Shown here: piece by piece, positions 49,563 to 58,187 of the stretch
Numbering within the stretch: position 1 is the first letter of the stretch
Layout: every line of letters starts with the position of its first letter
DNA from: an uncultured Granulosicoccaceae bacterium
GTDB taxonomy: Bacteria > Pseudomonadota > Gammaproteobacteria > Granulosicoccales > Granulosicoccaceae
Direction of reading: 5' to 3'
NCBI GenBank assembly: GCA_937922675.1
Contig: CALAJN010000007.1
Coordinates: forward strand, 1 to 64,000
DNA length: 64,000 bases
Notes under the pieces: model-generated
What the model was told of the DNA's origin: nothing
The model's input: only the letters and a program-made list of their open reading frames with translations
Databases searched by the model: none
Translations under genes and position numbers: made by a program

Positions 49563-50792
49563 CTAAAGCGGCCCTGGCAGGGCCTGTCTCGGTGATTGCC
49601 CCAGCTTTTCGGGCAGCCCTTGCGCCAGTTCGTCCGCGCTCAAACCCGCTAGGGTGTTCGGCGCCAACTCCGGAACGACGGGCAGAAAATTCACCTCGCG
49701 TACGCCGGCACCTGAATCAGACGGCCACCATGCGATATGGGTTGAGTCTGTGTCGTCCGGGACTTCAAGCAGCGTGGACCTGCTGATTGCGAACGCCGAG
49801 ACGTCGCTTGATGTGATGTCTCGCTGAATGAGTTCGTGCCGCTCGACGGAATTCGAGGCATGGCCGGGATTGAGGTAGCGCAAGGCGGCGGAGCGCAACT
49901 GATCACGCAAGGTGCGTTGCTCTGTCGCGTCGATCCAATCCGCGTTTTCGGCAAGAACGACCAGCGTCCTGTCCAGATCGACTCGCTCAGCGAGTTGTGC
50001 CATGTAGGCGTTGGGCATGGTCACGCAGCCTTCGCTGGACCACGGGCCGCGATTGTGATTTGCTTGCGGGACCCCGTGCAACCAGATGCCCGAGCCGGTT
50101 CTGCCGAGTGACTGGTCGAGCGCATTGGGGTAGTCAAGGGTCAAGGCGCCATCGCCGTAGAGGTCGGGCAGGCTCGCTTGGGAGTAGTGATGCAAAAGGC
50201 GATAGACGCCCAAAGGGGTCTTGCGATCACCCTCGAACCGCTTGCCAAAGCCTGCGCTGCCACTGGAGGCATAGTGCCGACTCACTAGAGTGGCGTGGCC
50301 TTGGTCAACGGTGAAATGCATCAGTTCAGAGCGCGAGAGATCGACCACTATCGCGTCGCTGATATGGTCACCGAGGTGAACGAGCGATCGTGGAAGCAAG
50401 GCTTGAGCATCATGTGCTGCCTGCTGCCTGGTTCTGTGGCGGGCGGCTTCCAGTCGGGTGCGTGCCTCAAGCAGCAGACTGACCGCACCCGTCGACCAAT
50501 CGTGCATGTCGTCAACTTGCAGAGTATCCATTGCAGACAGCGCACTCAATTCAGCGTGCAGCCAGTGGCCCAATCGAAACCGTGGATGGGCGTCTGACAA
50601 TTGACGCGCAAGTAGGGACGCATCATCTAGATCGCCACGTGCCAGGACCTCGAGTACGAGTTCTACCTGTTGCTCGATTTCAATTGCTGCAGTCACTGCC
50701 GCATCTTTCGCTGCTGTTTGCGGGGCAGCGTAAGCACTGCTCCACAGCGACAGGACAACGCAGGCGAGTAGCTGGAGTCTGGTTACGATCAT
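49563..50792 (-). CDS. L,D-transpeptidase catalytic domain protein (YkuD/YafK type)
   Basis: 409 residues with a signal peptide. The YkuD domain in the middle shows GKRFEGDRKTPLGVYRLL, GIWLHGVP and SSEGCVTM with the catalytic Cys; the usual SHGC is SEGC here. A helical N-terminal region and a C-terminal tail of about 130 residues have no clear match. It could cross-link or trim peptidoglycan or attached lipoprotein. Coupled by ATGA to the upstream gene. Confidence 0.85.
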   Translation of the reverse strand: MIVTRLQLLACVVLSLWSSAYAAPQTAAKDAAVTAAIEIEQQVELVLEVLARGDLDDASLLARQLSDAHPRFRLGHWLHAELSALSAMDTLQVDDMHDWSTGAVSLLLEARTRLEAARHRTRQQAAHDAQALLPRSLVHLGDHISDAIVVDLSRSELMHFTVDQGHATLVSRHYASSGSAGFGKRFEGDRKTPLGVYRLLHHYSQASLPDLYGDGALTLDYPNALDQSLGRTGSGIWLHGVPQANHNRGPWSSEGCVTMPNAYMAQLAERVDLDRTLVVLAENADWIDATEQRTLRDQLRSAALRYLNPGHASNSVERHELIQRDITSSDVSAFAISRSTLLEVPDDTDSTHIAWWPSDSGAGVREVNFLPVVPELAPNTLAGLSADELAQGLPEKLGQSPRQALPGPL

Positions 50793-51625
50793 GGCAACGG
50801 TAGAGTTTCGTAGATGCGCCAGCGATTGTCTTCAACGCGCATCAGCAACAAGTGGCCGATGTGATACACGTCGTTTGTTGACGACGCGTCATCATCGGTT
50901 GTCCAGCTGATCAGCGCAAGGGCGTCTGGCCCGACAAACCGAATATTACGTGATACCGCCTCCCAATCCGGGAGCTCGTCAACAGTCAATGATGAGAGCA
51001 CACTCGCGCCACTGTATTTTGCGCTGTAATGGGCGCGGTGTTGCTCTGATGACGGGTTTGCTGCGCTACGCCACCATTCCCAGAGTTCGTATTGTACGGT
51101 CGCATCATCAAACAACGACTCGTCACGGCGCAGCCTTCTGTGCGTGTCGCTGTTAACGTCGACCGAGCTTTGCACTTGCAATACAGGGGGTTGTTGAGCT
51201 GTTTGCTTGCCATTCAGTGCTCGCGCATACGCTTCAGCCGCGCGCCAACGATGTATGTCGCGCAGCGACTCGATACTGGCTGAGGCCCGCCCATCAAGTG
51301 CAATGGATTCAAGCAACCAGTTCACCGCCGCTTCCCACTCTGCACGGCCAGCGTCGACCACGGCAAGATTATGCTGAACCTGTGGTGTGTCCGGACAAGT
51401 ACCGAGTAGTTGACGTAGTGCCGTTTCAGCGGCTTGCGTATCACCGCGACGCAACTGCTCGGCAGCGGCGTCCAATTGAACGGTGCACTCAGCATCAGTG
51501 AGCACGCTTGTATCTGCGCTCGCCAGCGGGGCCTCTTGAGTGCCGTCAGAGGCTGACGCGGAGTGCAGTGACATGGTGATGAGTCCGCACAGTGTGAGGA
51601 CTAGACCTGAAAGCAAGGAACGCAC
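50789..51625 (-). CDS. Exported TPR-like protein of unknown function
   Basis: 278 residues. Signal peptide (LVLTLCGLITMSLHSASA), a TPR-like section (QLRRGDTQAAETALRQLLGTC…HNLAVVDAGRAEWEAAVNWLLESI), and a C-terminal half that looks like an NTF2-type fold (YSAKYSG…ISWTT…HLLLMRVEDNRWRIYET). Upstream partner of the L,D-transpeptidase gene with ATGA overlap, so a joint envelope role is likely. Confidence 0.7.
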   Translation of the reverse strand: MRSLLSGLVLTLCGLITMSLHSASASDGTQEAPLASADTSVLTDAECTVQLDAAAEQLRRGDTQAAETALRQLLGTCPDTPQVQHNLAVVDAGRAEWEAAVNWLLESIALDGRASASIESLRDIHRWRAAEAYARALNGKQTAQQPPVLQVQSSVDVNSDTHRRLRRDESLFDDATVQYELWEWWRSAANPSSEQHRAHYSAKYSGASVLSSLTVDELPDWEAVSRNIRFVGPDALALISWTTDDDASSTNDVYHIGHLLLMRVEDNRWRIYETLPLP

Positions 51626-51640
51626 TAAGCGTCGAAATAT

Positions 51641-51671
51641 TTACGCGATGTGACTTTAGATTATAGTCACC
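51641..51671 (+). promoter_or_regulatory. metZ promoter with overlapping inverted repeat
   Basis: TTTACG (51641-51646), 16 bases, TATAGT (51663-51668). GTGACT (51651-51656) and AGTCAC (51666-51671) form an inverted repeat with a 9-base gap covering the -10, as expected for a repressor site. Confidence 0.5.
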
Positions 51672-51695
51672 TTCGAGACTAAAACTGGCGAGATT

Positions 51696-52886
51696 ATGGT
51701 GTTTGACGGCACAAGACTGCACGACGATACGTTAGCGGTACGTGCTGGCTTTGAGCGCAGCAATTTCGGCGAGCACGCGGAGCCGATCATGACCACCTCC
51801 AGCTACGTGTTTGCCTCAGCTGCAGAGGCAGCGGCGCGCTTCTCTGGTGAGAACGAGGGTTTGATTTACTCACGCTTTACCAACCCCACTGTGCAGACTT
51901 TTGAACGTCGTCTGGCAGCGATGGAGGACATGCCGGCGGCCATCGGCACAGCCTCAGGCATGGCGGCCACCGCCATGTTGATGCTAGGTAGCCTGCGCCA
52001 GGGCGAGCGTGTTGTTGCCACACGCAACATGTTCGGCAGTACCGTTAACCTGTTCCGCAACTTTTTGCCGCGACTCGGAATCGAGGTGGATTGGGTCGAT
52101 GGGTTTGATCCTGAACGGTGGGCTGATGCCTGTCAGCAGGGCACGCGTTACCTGTATCTGGAGACACCGACCAATCCATTGACAGAAGTGGCTGACATTG
52201 CGGCGCTTGCCGACGTCGCGCATGCCAACGGTGCAGAGCTCGTTGTCGATAACTGTTTTTGTACACCGGTACTGCAAAAACCCGGTGCCTTCGGCGCCGA
52301 TATCGTTATCCATTCGGCAACCAAGTACCTTGACGGACAGGGACGTTGTGTAGGCGGTGCGATCGTTGGCAGCGAAGCCTTGATCAAGGAGCTGACAGCC
52401 TTCATGCGCAGCGCCGGTCCATGCATGAGTCCGTTCAACGCCTGGGTGTTTACCAAGGGTCTTGAGACATTGGGTCTGCGCATGCAGCGCCACTGTGACA
52501 ATGCCGCGACCCTGGCTAGCTGGTTGTCAACACGCGCGGGTATCAAGGCGGTCAACTATCCCGGGCTTGCGTCGCATCCGCAACACGCCCTGGCCGCAAG
52601 GCAGCAACGCGCGCCGGGTGGCATTCTCTCGTTTACGGTCGAGGGCGGGCAAGCCGGTGCCTGGAATGTCATCGATCATGTCAATCTGTGCTCGATCACC
52701 GGAAACCTCGGGGATTCGCGCACCACTATCACGCATCCCTCGACCACGACTCACGGGCGTATGAGTGCCGAGGACCGCGCGATTGCCGGTATTGAGGACG
52801 ATCTTGTGCGAGTCGCTGTGGGTCTTGAGCATATCGATGATCTGATCGCGGACCTGGATCAGGCGATAAGTGCAGCGCGTAGCTGA
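51696..52886 (+). CDS. metZ: O-succinylhomoserine sulfhydrylase
   Basis: 396 residues of the Cys/Met metabolism PLP family. It makes homocysteine directly from O-succinylhomoserine and sulfide. It shows YSRFTNPTVQTFERRLAAME, TASGMAATAMLM, ETPTNPLTEVADI, PLP Lys in VIHSATKYLDGQG, and a SLG-type end region. In pseudomonads metZ lies directly after purF; here three minus-strand genes are in between. Confidence 0.93.
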   Translation: MVFDGTRLHDDTLAVRAGFERSNFGEHAEPIMTTSSYVFASAAEAAARFSGENEGLIYSRFTNPTVQTFERRLAAMEDMPAAIGTASGMAATAMLMLGSLRQGERVVATRNMFGSTVNLFRNFLPRLGIEVDWVDGFDPERWADACQQGTRYLYLETPTNPLTEVADIAALADVAHANGAELVVDNCFCTPVLQKPGAFGADIVIHSATKYLDGQGRCVGGAIVGSEALIKELTAFMRSAGPCMSPFNAWVFTKGLETLGLRMQRHCDNAATLASWLSTRAGIKAVNYPGLASHPQHALAARQQRAPGGILSFTVEGGQAGAWNVIDHVNLCSITGNLGDSRTTITHPSTTTHGRMSAEDRAIAGIEDDLVRVAVGLEHIDDLIADLDQAISAARS

Positions 52887-52920
52887 GCACCGCAGACCTG
52901 CACAAGCGATAAAGCCCACG

Positions 52921-54111
52921 ATGACTGATGCAGCACACCTCGGGCTCGCATGCGAGCAGCAATTGCGCAAGATCTTTGATGCAGCCATTGCAGCTGTGGG
53001 CGGCAAACAGGCAACGTCGGCAGCTCTTGAGCGACTTGTGCTCGGAGAGCGCATACGCTTATTGGCCTTCGGCAAGGCGGCGGATGCCATGGTGCAGGGT
53101 GCCTTGCCGCATATTGGAGAGCGGATGCAGGCGGGGTTGCTGATAACCAAGCACGGTCACCTTGAGCCGGGTACTCGCTCGCATCCCTTGATTGAATGTC
53201 ACGAGGCTGGGCACCCCGTGCCCGATGCTGCGTCTCTGAAGGCGGGGGAGGCCGTGTGTCGTTTCGTCACTGAAACTGCAGACTCCGAACACCTGCTCGT
53301 GCTGATCTCCGGGGGCGGATCGGCGCTGGTGGAGTCACTGGTCGATGGTCTTGACTTGAGCGATCTGCAAGCACGCACGGACGCACTACTCGCCAGCGGA
53401 GCACCCATCGGAGACATCAATCGTGAACGTCGCAGTTTGTCGCGCATCAAGGGCGGTGGCTTGCTGTCGATGCTCGGCGAGTGCCCTGTCACCCAGCTAC
53501 TGATCAGCGACGTTCCAGGCGACAAGCTTGCGGACATCGCTTCCGGGCCCATGGTTCCCGATCGTAACCATGGTCATGGAGACGATCAGACGCTCTCACG
53601 AGTAGAGACGCATCTGGTGGCGACCAACACGCTTGCCCGAGCTGCCGCCGCGGAGCACGCGCGGTCACTCGGCTTTGTCGTGCGTGCGGTGGACGGCTCG
53701 CTCGATGGCGACGTCAACGAGGTAGCCGACAGGTTGATGGAGATCAGACCACAAGCTGCGGGAGAGATCGTCATTTCAGGTGGGGAACCAACGGTTGTTC
53801 TGCCACCGAATCCCGGTCGGGGTGGGCGTAATCAACACCTGGCAGCGCTCATGGCCCATCACATAGCGGGCGATGCGGATGCGGTGGCTCTTGTCTGCGG
53901 CACCGATGGCACCGACGGGCCGACCGATGCAGCTGGCGGGATTGTCAATGGCGACACCGTCGTTGCAGCCGGTGCCGAGACTCTGGCCACCGCCCTGCAG
54001 CAGGCTAACGCCGGTGAGTGGCTTGAGTCTGCCGGGGCCTTGGTGCGCACCGGGCCAACGGGGACTAACGTGATGGATCTGGCCCTGTTTGCCCGTAGGC
54101 TCGGGCGCTGA
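52921..54111 (+). CDS. Glycerate 2-kinase (DUF4147/MOFRL)
   Basis: 396 residues from ATG 52921; ATG 52870 would overlap metZ. The N-terminal DUF4147 part is RIRLLAFGKAADAM, ISGGGSALVE, LSRIKGGGL, LLISDVPGDKLADIASGP. The C-terminal MOFRL part is GRGGRNQHLAALMA and GTDGTDGPTDAAGGIV. It phosphorylates D-glycerate (older name hydroxypyruvate reductase TtuD). Start lies 35 bases after metZ. Confidence 0.9.
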   Translation: MTDAAHLGLACEQQLRKIFDAAIAAVGGKQATSAALERLVLGERIRLLAFGKAADAMVQGALPHIGERMQAGLLITKHGHLEPGTRSHPLIECHEAGHPVPDAASLKAGEAVCRFVTETADSEHLLVLISGGGSALVESLVDGLDLSDLQARTDALLASGAPIGDINRERRSLSRIKGGGLLSMLGECPVTQLLISDVPGDKLADIASGPMVPDRNHGHGDDQTLSRVETHLVATNTLARAAAAEHARSLGFVVRAVDGSLDGDVNEVADRLMEIRPQAAGEIVISGGEPTVVLPPNPGRGGRNQHLAALMAHHIAGDADAVALVCGTDGTDGPTDAAGGIVNGDTVVAAGAETLATALQQANAGEWLESAGALVRTGPTGTNVMDLALFARRLGR

Positions 54112-54141
54112 ATCGCTGCTAAAAAATAGAGTGCTCGAGAG

Positions 54142-55068
54142 TCAGTAGCGCTCAATAATGGCCGCAGCGCGAAGTTCCTCCAGTCGGGAATCTATGGTCT
54201 TCTGGACAACGGTGCTGACCAGGCCTGGCTTGATCGTGTCGAAGTCAGGACGTGGCGATTTGCGTGTTTCATCCAGTCGCACCACGTGAAAACCGAAATC
54301 AGTCTTTACCGGTGTTGTCGCCACAGAATCGGCGTCGAGTGCCGCCAGTGCCTGCACAATTTCTGATTGAGCTGTACGTGTTGTCACCCAGCCAAGATTG
54401 GCGCTGGCGTCGATCGAGTGCGTGCGAGCCAGTTCGTTGAAATCCTCGCCAGCATCGAGGGCTGCCAATACATCGATCGCCTCTTGTTCGGTCTCGACCA
54501 GAATGTGGCGAGCACGGTATTCGTTGTCAGGCAGTTTTTCGATTTCTTGCGCATACAGGTCGCGCAAGCCCTCGGCGTCATTGGCAATCTGCTCCGACTC
54601 GTGAGCAATCCACGCGTTTGCGAGTGTCTGGGTGTATTGCAACATCAACTCGGCCGCTACGCTGGGCGTCTGGTGAATCCCCTCAGCTTCTGCCGCCTGC
54701 GCGAGAATCTCAAGATCAATGATGTCGTTGATTATTGTCTCGGCGTCCGGTTTGTCTGCGTCGTCTGCTACCTGAGCGAGGATGGCGTCTACCGAGGCCA
54801 ACGGTATAAGGCGGCCGTTGACGCGCGCCGCTATATCATGGGTATCAAGCTTGACCGCTGCGCCGAGGGCCGGTACGCCCGTGATTCTGGGGGGCGACGC
54901 AGAGGCTTGTGTCTCTGCGTCAGACTCAACCCGATCTGCCGACTGTAGAGCCAGAAACAGGCTCAAAGCTGCAAAGGGGGCAGCCAGAAGAAACGGGCGC
55001 AAGGTGGGCGAGTTGAGCATGGTGTTGCAGAGGTGGCGTGCGAGCAGGCACATCGATGACAGCTGCAT
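54142..55068 (-). CDS. Parvulin-type peptidyl-prolyl isomerase, exported
   Basis: 308 residues. A membrane/signal segment (LRPFLLAAPFAALSLFLAL), a SurA/PpiC-like helical N-domain, and a parvulin domain: ARHILVETEQEAIDVLAALDAGEDFNELARTHSID, LGWV, TDFGFHVVRLDE. Probable periplasmic folding helper. ATG 55068 has GAGG upstream; ATG 55020 is an alternative. Convergent with the glycerate kinase gene. Confidence 0.87.
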   Translation of the reverse strand: MQLSSMCLLARHLCNTMLNSPTLRPFLLAAPFAALSLFLALQSADRVESDAETQASASPPRITGVPALGAAVKLDTHDIAARVNGRLIPLASVDAILAQVADDADKPDAETIINDIIDLEILAQAAEAEGIHQTPSVAAELMLQYTQTLANAWIAHESEQIANDAEGLRDLYAQEIEKLPDNEYRARHILVETEQEAIDVLAALDAGEDFNELARTHSIDASANLGWVTTRTAQSEIVQALAALDADSVATTPVKTDFGFHVVRLDETRKSPRPDFDTIKPGLVSTVVQKTIDSRLEELRAAAIIERY

Positions 55069-55207
55069 GCAATCCTCGGTCCTGTTCGACGCCTGCAGGT
55101 GCTTGACTCATGTAGACGGCCGAGCGCGTACAATTGAGACCTCGGGCATTGCTGGCCCACGCCAGCTGCGGTGCTCCTGCCTCATAGGTCCCCCAAGAAT
55201 TCCTGTC

Positions 55208-55831
55208 GTGAGCCAATTTTTCGACATTCATCCGGACAACCCCCAGCGCAGGCTGATCGCGCAGGCGGTTGCCATCGTCCGCAAGGGCGGGGTGATCGTA
55301 TATCCGACAGACTCGTGCTACGCGCTGGGGTGCCTGCTTGGCGACAAACAGGCCATGGAGCGCATCAGCCGTATCCGAAAAACCGACAAGAGCCATAATT
55401 TTACCTTGGTCTGTCGTGATCTCTCTGATCTTTCAACCTATGCCAGAGTCGACAACCGCACCTACCGGCTTCTGAAATCGCTGACGCCCGGACCTTACAC
55501 TTTCATTCTTACGGCGACCAATGAGGTGCCCCGGCGCTTGCAGAACCCCAAGCGCAAGACCATTGGCTTGCGGGTGCCGGACAATGCGATCTGTGAGGCC
55601 TTGCTGGAGGATCTTGGCGAGCCGATGATGACCAGCACGCTCATCATGCCTGGCAATGAGCTCCCGGAAACAGAGCCCGAGGATATTCGCGAGGCTCTTG
55701 GAAAGCAGGTCGACCTGATTATTGACGGCGGTAACTGCGGTCTTGAGCCCACTACGGTGCTCGAGATCAATGACGATGGTGACGTGTCTGTCACCCGAGA
55801 GGGGCGCGGTAGCCTCGCTTTCATGGAGTAA
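55208..55831 (+). CDS. yciO: YciO-type Sua5/YrdC-domain protein
   Basis: 207 residues from GTG 55208, starting like E. coli YciO (SQFFDIHPDNPQRRLIAQAV). It shows VRKGGVIVYPTDSCYALGC, SHNFTLVCRDLSDLSTYARVDN, TPGPYTFILTATNEVPRR and KTIGLRVPDN. The fold is that of threonylcarbamoyl-adenylate synthase; the exact role of YciO in cells is less clear. A frame reaching back to 54782 is a shadow over the opposite gene. It precedes scpA by 4 bases. Confidence 0.93.
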   Translation: MSQFFDIHPDNPQRRLIAQAVAIVRKGGVIVYPTDSCYALGCLLGDKQAMERISRIRKTDKSHNFTLVCRDLSDLSTYARVDNRTYRLLKSLTPGPYTFILTATNEVPRRLQNPKRKTIGLRVPDNAICEALLEDLGEPMMTSTLIMPGNELPETEPEDIREALGKQVDLIIDGGNCGLEPTTVLEINDDGDVSVTREGRGSLAFME

Positions 55832-55835
55832 GCGA

Positions 55836-56672
55836 GTGAGCGCAGCTGAAGCCCAACCCATAGCGATCGTCGAAGGCAGCCCGGTTACGGAGCTGCCGCT
55901 GGATCTCTACATTCCGCCCGACGCGCTGGAAGTTTTTCTCGAAGCCTTTGAAGGTCCTCTTGACCTGCTGTTGTATCTGATCAAGCGGCAAAACCTCGAC
56001 ATTCTCGACATACCGATAGCCGACATCACCGAGCAGTACATGTCGTACATCGAGCTCATGGAGGAGGTGCGCCTCGAGCTGGCTGCAGAATACCTGTTGA
56101 TGGCAGCCATGCTTGCCGAGATCAAGTCGCGATTACTGTTGCCGCGCTCCGAGGACGAGGACAGTGACGAAGAGGATCCGCGAGCCGAGCTGGTGCGGCG
56201 ACTGCAAGAATACGAACGCGTCAAGGAGGCTGCCGAAAACGTTGAAGCACTGCCGCGCATGGAGCGTGAGATCTTCCAGCTGAAGGTGGTCGCGCCGGAA
56301 ATTCAACGTGATCTGCCGCTGCCGGACATCTCACTGCAAGAGCTCTTGATGGCGTTGCGTGAAGTGTCAGAGCGCGCACGGGTAAACGGCAATCACTCAA
56401 TTGCACGCGAGACCTTGTCGGTACGAGCGCGCATGTCGCATGTGTTATCAACCTTGCAGATCGGCGGGTTTTGCGAGTTCAAGACCCTGTTTAACCCCGA
56501 AGAGGGACGCCTCGGTGTTGTTGTGACCTTCCTTGCGATCCTGGAACTCTGCAAGGAGTCGATGATTGACATCGTGCAAAACGAAGCCTTTGCACCGATC
56601 TATCTCAAGCCGCGTACAGCGGCGGTTGAAGGCGATACTGTTGATGAGGTCGACGGTGAGCAGATTGACTAG
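55836..56672 (+). CDS. scpA: Chromosome segregation/condensation protein ScpA
   Basis: 278 residues, kleisin subunit of the Smc-ScpAB condensin. It shows FEGPLDLLLYLIKRQNLDILDIPIADITEQY, LAAEYLLMAAMLAEIKSRLLLP, and a C-terminal winged helix (FKTLFNPEEGRLGVVVTFLAILELCKE). GTG 55836 has GGAG eight bases upstream. Longer frames overlap yciO. Confidence 0.95.
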   Translation: MSAAEAQPIAIVEGSPVTELPLDLYIPPDALEVFLEAFEGPLDLLLYLIKRQNLDILDIPIADITEQYMSYIELMEEVRLELAAEYLLMAAMLAEIKSRLLLPRSEDEDSDEEDPRAELVRRLQEYERVKEAAENVEALPRMEREIFQLKVVAPEIQRDLPLPDISLQELLMALREVSERARVNGNHSIARETLSVRARMSHVLSTLQIGGFCEFKTLFNPEEGRLGVVVTFLAILELCKESMIDIVQNEAFAPIYLKPRTAAVEGDTVDEVDGEQID

Positions 56673-56714
56673 TCCAAACGACGTTCCGAGAGACGCTTTG
56701 TTGAGTGCCGCGCG

Positions 56715-58010
56715 ATGGACATGAACGAGCAAGCCGTGCAGTCCGCTGACCCTGAACAGGTCAAAAATGTATTGGAGGCCTGTCTTCTGGTGGCAGGTCG
56801 CCCGATGTCACTGCGTGACCTCGAAGTGGTCTTTGAAGGCGACAGCGTGCAACCCAACCGCGATGCGCTGCGTACCGCGTTGACAAGCCTGCAAGGGGAA
56901 TACGAGTGCAGGGGCATTGAGTTGATAGAGGTCGCCAGCGGTTGGCGCTTGCAATCCCGTAGCAGCATGGAGCCTTGGGTTTCAAGATTGTTTCAAGAAA
57001 AGACGCCGCGTTACTCGCGTGCGCTGCTCGAGACTCTGGTACTCGTTGCTTATCGACAACCGATCACCCGAGGTGAGATCGAGGAGGTTCGCGGTGTAGC
57101 GGTGAGTTCCAATATCATCAAGACGCTACAGGAACGCGAGTGGGTCAAGGAAGTGGGCCACAAGGACGTACCGGGTAAACCCGCATTGCTAGGTACAACC
57201 AAGCAGTTTCTTGACTATTTCAATCTCAAGAAGCTGGAGGACCTGCCTACGCTCGGTGAGCTCAAAGATATCGATCAGATAGACGCAGCGCTTTCTGCGG
57301 AGTTGGCAACAGAGCTGGGTATTGTCGACGCTGCAACTGACACCCCCGCTGCTAACGATGAAGGCGATACCTCGGCAGTGGAGTCGACTATTGGTGCCGA
57401 GCCGCAATCGACGGATCCTGAATCTGCTGAACCGGATCCCGATGCTCGTACCGATACCCCCGTCGATCAACAATCCAACCCTCAGGGGCTTGTACTGCCA
57501 GATGCGAGAGCAGTTGATCTGACACCCTTCCGTGATCCTGACGGGCGAGTCGAGCCCGATATGGATCTTGGCAGCGATGATGTCGCTGATGACGATGGAG
57601 ATATCGCAACCGATGTCGGTCCGGTACAGAGCCAGGACACAACTCAGAGTGCCGATTCAGAGCAAGGTGTGCATGTGCAATCTGAAGTTGATGTCACCCC
57701 GATACCGGAAACAAATGGCATAACACCGGATGCGTCAGAGGATCCTCAGGCCAGACTCAAACGCGTCATTGATCAGTTTGCCGCTGAACATCGAGCAGAC
57801 CTTGATGCGCAAGAGCAGGCCAATCCGACACCCAAGACGCCAGCGCAGCGCGAGCCAGCGCCTTCTGAAACCTCCGCTGACGCGCCAGCTGCCACGCCGG
57901 TTGAATGGTCAAGCCAGCACCGTGGCGACGCACGCACACCGGGCGTGCCCGAGTTGGAGACGGAATCTGCCGACACTCCACCCCCGGAGCGCGACGACAA
58001 TGTGCCTTGA
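56715..58010 (+). CDS. scpB: ScpB with a long acidic C-terminal extension
   Basis: 431 residues. The ScpB core covers the first 190: VKNVLEACLLVAGRPMSLRDLEVVF, ETLVLVAYRQPITRGEIEEVRGV, IKTLQEREWVKEVGHKDVPGKPALLGTT, FLDYFNLKKLEDLPTL. About 235 acidic, Pro/Thr-rich, disordered-looking residues follow. The stop TGA 58008-58010 is followed by C, and the same frame then stays open to 59192. Confidence 0.92.
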   Translation: MDMNEQAVQSADPEQVKNVLEACLLVAGRPMSLRDLEVVFEGDSVQPNRDALRTALTSLQGEYECRGIELIEVASGWRLQSRSSMEPWVSRLFQEKTPRYSRALLETLVLVAYRQPITRGEIEEVRGVAVSSNIIKTLQEREWVKEVGHKDVPGKPALLGTTKQFLDYFNLKKLEDLPTLGELKDIDQIDAALSAELATELGIVDAATDTPAANDEGDTSAVESTIGAEPQSTDPESAEPDPDARTDTPVDQQSNPQGLVLPDARAVDLTPFRDPDGRVEPDMDLGSDDVADDDGDIATDVGPVQSQDTTQSADSEQGVHVQSEVDVTPIPETNGITPDASEDPQARLKRVIDQFAAEHRADLDAQEQANPTPKTPAQREPAPSETSADAPAATPVEWSSQHRGDARTPGVPELETESADTPPPERDDNVP

Positions 58011-58187
58011 CTAGCAAGACAGGTCGATGCAACGCGAAGGATCGCGGTTAGTTACGAGGGAGTAGGCGAAGAGCCCGAAAAGGCTGCTGAATCGGCAGCA
58101 TCTCGGCGCTTCTTTCCCAGTGAAAAACCCGTAGGTGCGCAGCTTGGCGCTGGTGCAAAGCTCACCGAGCGTGAGGTCAATCTTGGG

